Notes under the pieces: model-generated
The model's input: only the letters and a program-made list of their open reading frames with translations
What the model was told of the DNA's origin: nothing
Database searches by the model: none
In this document: piece by piece, positions 1 to 5,081 of the stretch
Numbering within the stretch: position 1 is the first letter of the stretch
Layout: each line of letters starts with the position of its first letter
Position numbers and translations under genes: made by a program
Source of the DNA: Myxococcales bacterium
GTDB taxonomy: Bacteria; Myxococcota_A; Polyangia; Polyangiales; JADJMO01
Direction of reading: 5' to 3'
Assembly: GCA_021783935.1 (NCBI GenBank)
Contig: JAJXTK010000491.1
Span: 1-5,081, forward strand
DNA length: 5,081 nucleotides

Positions 1-811
1 CGAGCACGCGCGGGGCCTCCGACGAGGTCGCGCGCTCGCGCAGCTCGACCTCGCCCGTCCCTTCGCCGGCGACGCCGACGTCGGCCATCAGCTGCGCCCC
101 TGGCGGGATGAACGCGATGCAGCGCAGCACCGACGGCGCGCGCAGCACCATCGCCTTGCGCGGCGCCCCCGCGAGCGCGACCTGCCCGACCACGTCCTGG
201 CGGGTCGGCGCGGCGTAGGACGCGGGGTCGTCGTCGCCGACGCCGAGCCGCACCCAGTCGAGCTCCGCGAGCGCCTCCTCCTTCTTCGTGGAGCCGAGCC
301 AGCGCAGCTGCACGACGTGCAGCCCGGGCGACAGCACGACGGCGCTGTTGCTTGTGGTCGCGACCTTGTCCTCGGTCGCCGAGAAGACGAGCGAGCCCAC
401 GAGCTTGCCGTCGACGCTCACGGTCGCCTTCTTCGCGACGCGCGCGCGGCCACGCGCGGAGACGACGACCGCGCCCGAGGCGTCGAGCGGCAGCGTGAAG
501 GTCGTGATCCTGTCGAGCACGCGCCCGAAGGTCGCCCCGTCGCGCGTGAAGGCGGGCAGCTCGTCGTCGGGGTGGCCCGGCGTCGCCCAGACCGCCTCGG
601 GCGAGCCCACGTCGACGAGCGCGCCGCGGTGCTCGACGCGGCAGCGCGGCGAGTCCTCCATCAGATCGAGCGCGATGACCTCGGGGCTGGTCGGCGGCAG
701 CGGCGCCGGGCGCGCGTCGGCGCCGGCGTCGGCCGAGGCGGTCGTGGTCGGGTGGCGACGGCAGCCGCTCGCGAGCAGCGCGGCGGCGATCCAGATCGCG
801 CCTCCCCTCAC
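1..811 (-). CDS. Putative lipoprotein, N-terminal part (3' end beyond the window)
   Basis: Reading leftward from a GTG at 811 there is an uninterrupted frame of 270 codons to the window edge. The N-terminus is a short lipoprotein signal peptide: Arg2, a hydrophobic stretch at about residues 5-14, then LLASGC with the lipidation candidate Cys17. The -3 position is Ala rather than the usual Leu, so the lipobox is slightly off consensus. A Pro/Ala/Asp-rich linker follows (about 21-43), then a region that looks beta-rich (about 62-190, with alternating hydrophobic stretches such as VSVDGKLVGSLVF and VVLSPGLHVVQLRW). It is probably exported and membrane-anchored. From memory, residues 44-270 resemble the N-terminal part of large myxobacterial sulfatase-family lipoproteins. 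The catalytic domain would lie outside the window, so this is only a suggestion. The GTG overlaps the stop of the upstream regulator gene (GTGA), which supports this start and implies co-translation. Two more Cys (57 and 231) could form a disulfide. The frame is well supported; the function is not. Confidence 0.82.
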   Translation of the reverse strand, partial: MRGGAIWIAAALLASGCRRHPTTTASADAGADARPAPLPPTSPEVIALDLMEDSPRCRVEHRGALVDVGSPEAVWATPGHPDDELPAFTRDGATFGRVLDRITTFTLPLDASGAVVVSARGRARVAKKATVSVDGKLVGSLVFSATEDKVATTSNSAVVLSPGLHVVQLRWLGSTKKEEALAELDWVRLGVGDDDPASYAAPTRQDVVGQVALAGAPRKAMVLRAPSVLRCIAFIPPGAQLMADVGVAGEGTGEVELRERATSSEAPRVL

Positions 812-3456
812 GACGCGCTCGGGGCCGCGGGGGGGGCCTTCTCGTAGGCTTCGTCGCGCGCGCGGCTGACGAGCACGAAGCCGAGGCCGAGGATCACGAT
901 CAGGACCGCGACGAGCCACCACATGACGCCATCGCTGCCGGGCGGCGCCGCGGCGCCCGCAGGTTTCGCTGGGTGGCGCAGGTGGCCGTCGGCCACGGGC
1001 GGCGTCGCGGGCTCGCTCGACGCCGCGTCGGCCTCGGCGGGCGCCAGCGTGACGTCGCCCACGCCGTGGAGGGTCGGTGAGCGCGGGCGCTTCGCGTGCG
1101 CCGAGGGGACGAACGGGGTCGGCGTCGCCGAGATCGTGCTCACGGGCGCGGCGCTCGGCGGCGACGGCGTGGGGGGCGGGACCTTCTGGGTCGGATCGTC
1201 GTCGGCCGCTGGGGGCGTCTCGCCGGTGCGGGGCGGGCTCGAGAGCGCCTCTGCGAGCGCGCGCTGCTCGTCGAGCGCGGCGAGGCTCGCCGTGAGTCGG
1301 TCGTCGCCGTCTCGCCCGCGTACGCGCAGCAAGAGCCCGCGCCGCGCGAGATCGAGCAGCACGTCCTCGATCGCGGAGGGGGAGACCTCGCCCGACAGGA
1401 CCAGATCGCGCGGCGGCACGCCGAAGGCGAGGCGCTCAGCGAGCGCGCGCACCGACGGGGGGAGCGGCTCGAGGTGCGCCGACAGCCGCCCGCGATCGAC
1501 GGCGACCTCCCCGAGCTCGACGAGGTGCTCGCCCGCGACCGCGTCGCACGCGGCGCGCAGCGTGCGCACCAGCGGCGCGAGCTGCGCCGCGAGCTCCCCG
1601 TGCAGCCCCTCTCGCCCGAGCTCCCGGCTTCGGCGTGGCCTCACGAGGAAGCGACCGCTGCGCACGCCGAGCAGCGAGGCGAGCGTCGCCCGGTCGTCGA
1701 GCCGCGCGCCTTCGGGCTCCGTTCTCGCGACCGCGCGCAAGCCGCCGTCGTCGAGATCGAGCTCGTAGGACCCGCTCGCATCGCGCACCAGCACCGTCGC
1801 GTCCCGCCGCACGCGGTCGACGATCGACAGCAGCGAGACGACCGAGAGCCCGTCGAGCCGCCCGCGGACCTCGCCGCCCGCCGCGATGCGCGCTTCGACG
1901 CGCACTCGCCCCGCGAGCACCTCGCGAACGCGGGCGAGGATCGTCGCGCCCCCCTCGTCCTTGCGCAGCCCCGCCAAGGACGCCCCGCCGAGATCGCGCA
2001 GGCGCTGGAGCAGATCCTCCTTCCACGAGAGCAGGATCACCGGCCGATCGTGCAGCTCCACGTCGCGCCCGAGGGCGCGCACGAGCTCGACGCCGTCGAG
2101 GTGGGGCATGAGCACGTCGCTCACGATCGCGTCGGGGGCCGCGAGCCTCGCGAGCGCGAGCGCCTCGCGGCCGTCGTGCGCCGCGAGCACGTTCGCGCCG
2201 GCGTCGCGCAGGATCTCGCCGAGGTAGGCGAGCACTTGCGGGTCGTCGTCGGCGAGCAGGATCGTGCGCCCTTCGAGGTCGACCTCGAGCGCGGTCGCGC
2301 GCGCGCCTGCGTGGCTGCGACGATCGCCCGCTGCGCGCGGCGCGGGGCCGAGCGGCGTCGCCGTCGAGGCGGGCGCGATCGACACGGGGGTCCGCGCGCT
2401 CGCCTCGCGGAAGCGCAGCGCGCCGCCGCTCCGGGCCTCGACGACGTCGCGCACGCGCGCGAGCGCTCCCCACACCGGGCCGAGCACCTCGCCGCCGCCG
2501 CCGCGCTCGATGCGGCGCGCGCGGGCGCCGACGTCGAGCGCGTCGACGAGGCGCCGCTTCACCTCCTCGGCGATCACGTCGGCGAGCTCGGCGACCGAGA
2601 TCTCCCCGAGCGACGGCACCGGCTGCGGGCCGATGGGCTCGCCCAGCACCTCGCGGCAGAGCCGTCGCAGCGCCTCGGCGGGCTGCGGCTTGTCGACGAC
2701 CTTGGTGACGCCGAGCGCAACGAGCCGCTGGCGGCTCGCGTCGCTGTCGAAGGTGCCGAGCGCGATGATCGGCAGCGGGCCGCACAGCGGGTCGTCGAGC
2801 AGCGCCTCGAGCGCCGCCGCCCCGCCGTCGGCCGCGAGATCGAAGACCACGAGGTCGGGCGCGACGGCCCGCGCGAGCGGCACGATCTCGTGCAGCGAGT
2901 CCGATCGCTCGACCTCGCAGGGGAAGCCGTCGGGGTCCCCCTCGACCGCGCGCGCGAGCGGCTCGGGCCCGACGACGAGCACGACGTACGGGGTCGCGCG
3001 GCCGGCGGCCGCGGCCGGCTCGGGGGCGGGGGGCATCGACGAGCGGCGTCGCGCGCCGAGGTTCGCATCGGCGTGCGTGGCGTCCGCCTGCGGCGCGGCG
3101 CCGCCCGCGGGCTTGGTCCACGCGAGCTCGGGGATGCGGTCGAGGAGCGTGGCGAGCTCGCGAAGCAGGGCGTCGGACACGCGCCCCTGCACTGCCTCGT
3201 CGTCGATTTGGGCGGTCGCCTCGGTGATGGCCCGCGCGAGCTCGTCGAAATGCAGCAGTTTTGCGCCGACCCCGAGGGCGTGGAGGTTGCGGCGCAGCTC
3301 GTTGCGGCCTCGATCGCGGTCAGGGCTGCCGGCGAGCGCGGTCAGCGAGGCGCGCAGCTCGGTGACCTTTCGGCCGAGGCCCGCGGCGAAGTCGGCCGCG
3401 GCGCCGCCGAGGCGGGCGGGGTCGACGAGGCCGGAGGTGCGCGGAGCTTCGGCCAT
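808..3456 (-). CDS. Membrane-anchored multi-domain response regulator (Hpt-like, two receivers, DUF4388-like)
   Basis: Protein of 882 residues, counted from the ATG at 3456. In order: an all-helical Hpt-like region (about 12-108) with His59 in a NLHALGVGAKLL context, where the Lys-Gly usual after the His of Hpt domains is missing; a receiver-like domain (about 156-271) keeping Asp206 (VVFDL) and Lys256 (VVDKP) but lacking the N-terminal acidic pair; a conserved-looking linker; a complete receiver (about 397-516) with acidic residues 403-405 (ADDDP), phosphoacceptor Asp447 (SDVLMPHLDG), Ser477 and Lys499; a DUF4388/PATAN-like domain (about 528-606); a winged-helix-like segment (about 666-714); a Pro/Ser/Thr-rich linker (about 743-842); a transmembrane helix (844-863); and a short Ala/Pro tail. 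There is no DNA-binding output domain of a standard response-regulator class, so a protein-protein or membrane output is more likely. An in-frame TTG at 3498 would add 14 residues, but those codons include several rare for this gene (CGA, CAA, AGT), so the ATG is preferred. Neither start has a good ribosome-binding site. The gene is followed, with a four-base overlap, by the lipoprotein gene. The partner kinase is not in the window. Confidence 0.9.
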   Translation of the reverse strand: MAEAPRTSGLVDPARLGGAAADFAAGLGRKVTELRASLTALAGSPDRDRGRNELRRNLHALGVGAKLLHFDELARAITEATAQIDDEAVQGRVSDALLRELATLLDRIPELAWTKPAGGAAPQADATHADANLGARRRSSMPPAPEPAAAAGRATPYVVLVVGPEPLARAVEGDPDGFPCEVERSDSLHEIVPLARAVAPDLVVFDLAADGGAAALEALLDDPLCGPLPIIALGTFDSDASRQRLVALGVTKVVDKPQPAEALRRLCREVLGEPIGPQPVPSLGEISVAELADVIAEEVKRRLVDALDVGARARRIERGGGGEVLGPVWGALARVRDVVEARSGGALRFREASARTPVSIAPASTATPLGPAPRAAGDRRSHAGARATALEVDLEGRTILLADDDPQVLAYLGEILRDAGANVLAAHDGREALALARLAAPDAIVSDVLMPHLDGVELVRALGRDVELHDRPVILLSWKEDLLQRLRDLGGASLAGLRKDEGGATILARVREVLAGRVRVEARIAAGGEVRGRLDGLSVVSLLSIVDRVRRDATVLVRDASGSYELDLDDGGLRAVARTEPEGARLDDRATLASLLGVRSGRFLVRPRRSRELGREGLHGELAAQLAPLVRTLRAACDAVAGEHLVELGEVAVDRGRLSAHLEPLPPSVRALAERLAFGVPPRDLVLSGEVSPSAIEDVLLDLARRGLLLRVRGRDGDDRLTASLAALDEQRALAEALSSPPRTGETPPAADDDPTQKVPPPTPSPPSAAPVSTISATPTPFVPSAHAKRPRSPTLHGVGDVTLAPAEADAASSEPATPPVADGHLRHPAKPAGAAAPPGSDGVMWWLVAVLIVILGLGFVLVSRARDEAYEKAPPAAPSAS

Positions 3457-3481
3457 GGCCCGACGCGCGAACTTCGCACTT

Positions 3482-3491
3482 TGCGATCGCA
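3482..3491. promoter_or_regulatory. Perfect 10-base palindrome TGCGATCGCA
   Basis: The palindrome lies 25 bases before the preferred ATG (3456) of the response regulator, where a promoter-proximal operator could sit. If translation started at the TTG at 3498 it would instead be coding. Such GC-rich palindromes arise easily in a genome of this composition, so the functional claim is weak. Confidence 0.15.
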
Positions 3492-3693
3492 GCGCCAAGC
3501 CCTGGGGCTACTACCGGGCGCCGCAAGCGCACGAATGGACGTTGCGCTACGAGGGCGGCGCTCGGGGGCGGAGGCGAAGCCGGCGCCCCGTTGTGAGCGT
3601 CCGCACGGAGCGCCGTCGCGGCTTGCCCCCCCCTCCCCGGGGCGAACTTCGGGCGCGGAGTACGACCGCGGGGCCCGCGCCGCCGCACGCCCT

Positions 3694-3722
3694 GTGGAAG
3701 AAAGCTGCCGCAATACTTCCGC
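3694..3722. promoter_or_regulatory. Inverted repeat upstream of the PilZ gene, possible operator
   Basis: GTGGAAG at 3694-3700 and CTTCCGC at 3716-3722 form seven-base arms with one mismatch, separated by 15 bases. The arm centres are 22 bases apart, about two helical turns, as expected for a dimeric regulator. It lies 33 bases before the ATG at 3756, within the least GC-rich part of the intergenic region. The symmetry is directly visible; binding by a regulator is inference, and a chance occurrence is quite possible. Confidence 0.25.
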
Positions 3723-3744
3723 TCCGGCCCGCTCCGCAGTTAGC

Positions 3745-3759
3745 ATGCCCGCACGATGA
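3745..3759 (+). other. Four-codon upstream reading frame overlapping the PilZ start (ATGA)
   Basis: ATGCCCGCACGATGA encodes Met-Pro-Ala-Arg and stops at a TGA that overlaps the ATG of the PilZ gene. No Shine-Dalgarno sequence precedes either ATG. A leader peptide that couples translation is possible, but a frame this short can easily occur by chance. Confidence 0.15.
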
Positions 3760-5081
3760 GCCAGGACACCCGGAAGGATCCGCGCGCGAAGGTGCTGAGC
3801 CTGAACGTCCGCTACAAGAGTGCGACCGTCGACGAGTTCATCGAGCACCACTCGCACGACATCTCGAAGGGGGGCATCTTCATTAAGACGCCGAGCCCGT
3901 TCCCCGCGGGCACGCTCCTCAAGTTCGAGATCCGAATCAAAGAGGACCAACCGCTGATCGCCGGCGTCGGCCGCGTCGTCTGGAAGCGCGAGCCGCCGCA
4001 GGCCTCCGGCGAGAAGCCCGCGGGCATGGGGGTCAAGTTCATCAAGCTCGACGGCGCAAGCCGCGATCTGATCGACCGCATCGTCGCCGAGCGCCAGGGG
4101 CAAGAGGGCCCGTCGTTCGAGGAGACGCCCGACGGCGCGCCGCCGACCGCGGAGGCCGCGTCGGCGCCGCCCAAGGACACGGTGAAGTCCGAAGGGGGCG
4201 GGAGCTTCTTCCCGACCGGCACGCCGGCCGAGCAGCCGCCGCCCGCCGAGCGCACCGTCATCAAGCAGGCCGACGAGCTGCTTGCCGACGTGCTCAAGGG
4301 GGCCGGCATCGGCGGCGGCGCGGCCGAGGTCGCGGCCGAGGTCGCCGCCAAGGCGCCCCCTGCCATCACGCTCCCCGAGCCGCCCGCGAAGGCGCCGATG
4401 CCTGCGCGCAAGGCGACGCTCGTCGGCATGCCGATGGCGACGCTCGACTTGCCGAAGGAGGAGCCGAAGGCCCCGCCGCCGGAGCCGGTCGAGCCGAAGG
4501 AGCCCGAGAAGGCGGAGGCGTCGATCGAAGAGGCGAAGCCCGCGGTTCAGGCCGAAAAGCCCGAGAAGACCGAGAAGTCCGAAAAGTCCGAAAAGTCCGA
4601 AAAGGCCGCGGAGGAGGCTCCCAAGCCAGAGAAGAAGGAGTCGGTGCCGCCGCCGACCAAGCTCGATCGACCCAAGAAGGCCGCCGAGTCCGGGCGCCCC
4701 GCCGAAAAGGCCGCGACGCCCGCCGCCAAGCGCGAGAGCGCGCGCCCGGCCGCGGCCGCCGCGCCCGTCGTCGAGGAGAAGAAGGGGGGCGCCACGGGGT
4801 GGCTCATCGTCATCCTGCTGCTCGGCGTGGCCGGCGCGGGCATCTGGTACCTGACCAAGCCGCCGCCCGAGCAGCCGCAGCCGCCGCCGACCGCCGCGCC
4901 GCCCCCCGTGCCTGCGCCGTCGATCTCGGCATCTGCCAGCGCGTCGGCCTCCGAGGTGCCGAGCGCCAGCGCGTCGGCCAGCGCTCCTGCGTCGGCCTCC
5001 GCGAGCGCGCCCCCGGCGGCGACCACGGCGGCGCCGCCGGCGACGCCCGCGGCACCGCCGCCGCCGCCCCCTGCGACGACC
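3756..5081 (+). CDS. PilZ-domain (TIGR02266-type) single-pass membrane protein, 3' end beyond the window
   Basis: The frame stays open for 442 codons to the window edge. The ATG at 3756 is the only usable start, because an in-frame TAG lies at 3741. Residues about 6-112 form a PilZ-type domain: RKDPR (Arg6, Arg10) matches the RxxxR element, and DISKGG (Asp35, Ser37, Gly40) matches the D/NxSxxG element, the two parts of the cyclic-di-GMP binding signature. The strands GIFIKT, LLKFEIRI, GVGRVVW and GMGVKFIKL follow the usual barrel order. Residues about 115-346 are low-complexity, first Pro/Ala/Glu-rich, then Lys/Glu-rich with EKS triplets (267-284). A hydrophobic helix (348-366, WLIVILLLGVAG core) is preceded by EEKK, so the PilZ domain is expected in the cytoplasm. 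Beyond it is a Pro-rich stretch and a Ser/Ala repeat (389-418) that would be outside the inner membrane. A folded C-terminal domain could lie past the edge. Likely role: cyclic-di-GMP-responsive membrane or envelope function; the specific target is unknown. The gene is divergent from the response regulator and no clear ribosome-binding site is seen. Confidence 0.9.
   Translation, partial: MSQDTRKDPRAKVLSLNVRYKSATVDEFIEHHSHDISKGGIFIKTPSPFPAGTLLKFEIRIKEDQPLIAGVGRVVWKREPPQASGEKPAGMGVKFIKLDGASRDLIDRIVAERQGQEGPSFEETPDGAPPTAEAASAPPKDTVKSEGGGSFFPTGTPAEQPPPAERTVIKQADELLADVLKGAGIGGGAAEVAAEVAAKAPPAITLPEPPAKAPMPARKATLVGMPMATLDLPKEEPKAPPPEPVEPKEPEKAEASIEEAKPAVQAEKPEKTEKSEKSEKSEKAAEEAPKPEKKESVPPPTKLDRPKKAAESGRPAEKAATPAAKRESARPAAAAAPVVEEKKGGATGWLIVILLLGVAGAGIWYLTKPPPEQPQPPPTAAPPPVPAPSISASASASASEVPSASASASAPASASASAPPAATTAAPPATPAAPPPPPPATT
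4554..4607 (+). repeat. In-frame 9-bp tandem repeat (six Glu-Lys-X units)
   Basis: Six consecutive units of GAR-AAG-NCC encode EKP, EKT, EKS, EKS, EKS and EKA within the linker of the PilZ membrane protein. The three central copies share the identical nine bases GAAAAGTCC at 4581-4598, with GAGAAGTCC just before. A near-identical 9-bp unit can change copy number by replication slippage without breaking the frame, altering the length of the charged tether between the PilZ domain and the membrane helix. Confidence 0.8.
4920..5009 (+). repeat. Ser/Ala repeat segment in the PilZ membrane protein
   Basis: Thirty codons are almost entirely alternating Ser and Ala, broken by short Glu-Val-Pro and Pro elements. 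At DNA level, GCCAGCGCGTCGGCC occurs at 4935-4949 and again at 4965-4979, and GCGTCGGCCTCCG at 4941-4953 and 4989-5001, which suggests expansion by duplication. The segment follows the transmembrane helix, so it would be a flexible periplasmic or wall-spanning spacer. Confidence 0.75.

Larger units (their letters stand above)
3457..3755. promoter_or_regulatory. Divergent intergenic region between the response regulator and PilZ genes
   Basis: This 299-bp stretch separates two diverging genes, so it should carry promoters for both. I see no supported gene in it; the open frames crossing it are extensions of antisense frames. The middle (about 3540-3690) is extremely GC-rich with C and G runs. 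The part nearest the PilZ gene (about 3692-3745) is clearly less GC-rich and is the best place to look for its promoter. I found no convincing -35/-10 pair in either direction, and no sigma-54 site with correct spacing. Two symmetric elements are listed separately. Confidence 0.6.

Noticed and set aside
288..869. Plus-strand open frames over the lipoprotein gene
   Set aside because: Their composition is Ser/Arg/Thr-rich shadow sequence, whereas the minus-strand frame has a signal peptide, a lipidation Cys and a coupled start.
3457..3498. TTG start at 3498 for the response regulator
   Set aside because: It adds 14 residues with codons atypical of the gene and has no ribosome-binding site. The ATG at 3456 is preferred, though not proven.
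3696..3708. Possible sigma-54 promoter (GG...GC) before the PilZ gene
   Set aside because: The GG and GC are separated by nine bases rather than ten, and the flanking bases do not match TGGCAC/TTGCA.
1096..3759. Very long plus-strand open frame (887 codons) antisense to the response regulator
   Set aside because: The translation is dominated by Arg, Glu, His and Ala with no recognisable domain, while the opposite strand encodes clear receiver motifs. Long antisense frames are expected at this GC content.
2264..3886. Plus-strand open frame of 540 codons crossing the intergenic region
   Set aside because: It is Ser/Arg/Ala-rich, antisense to the regulator and out of frame with the PilZ gene, with no domain signal.
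3342..4103. Minus-strand open frame crossing the intergenic region into the PilZ gene
   Set aside because: It is antisense to the well-supported PilZ domain and overlaps the regulator's N-terminus in another frame. No motif was recognised.
4282..4854. Arg/Pro/Ser-rich plus-strand open frame inside the PilZ gene
   Set aside because: It is a frame-shifted shadow of the Lys/Glu/Pro-rich linker; the true frame carries the PilZ domain and the membrane helix.

Overview
The window is very GC-rich and comes from a bacterium whose gene content points to a myxobacterium (Myxococcota, perhaps the Polyangia/Sorangium side). The supporting evidence is a PilZ-type domain of the family described as a Myxococcus xanthus paralogous domain (TIGR02266), a response regulator joined to a DUF4388/PATAN-like domain, long Pro/Ala/Lys/Glu-rich linkers, and a lipoprotein of myxobacterial style. 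The taxonomic call is inference from memory of these families; no search was run.

Layout: two genes read leftward, and one reads rightward from a shared 299-bp intergenic region. (1) From 811 down to the left edge, minus strand: the first 270 codons of a lipoprotein with a short signal peptide and a Cys at residue 17. Its 3' end is outside the window. (2) 3456 to 808, minus strand: a large multi-domain response regulator. It has a degenerate Hpt-like helical region, a degenerate receiver, a complete receiver, a DUF4388-like domain, a winged-helix-like segment, a long disordered linker and one transmembrane helix near the C-terminus. Its stop codon overlaps the GTG start of gene 1 by four bases (GTGA), so the two are almost certainly co-transcribed and translationally coupled. 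(3) 3756 to the right edge, plus strand: a PilZ-domain protein with a long charged, disordered linker, one transmembrane helix, and a Pro- and Ser/Ala-rich segment beyond the membrane. Its 3' end is also outside the window.

The main point of interest is the divergent pair. Genes 2 and 3 have unrelated signalling domains (phosphoreceiver and PilZ) but the same overall plan: cytoplasmic sensor or effector domain, long low-complexity tether, single C-proximal membrane helix, Pro/Ala/Ser tail. This suggests a membrane-associated signalling module that may integrate phosphorelay and cyclic-di-GMP inputs, with a lipoprotein made from the same transcript as the regulator. That functional link is inference. 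No RNA genes, mobile elements, CRISPR arrays, integration sites or convincing terminators were seen.
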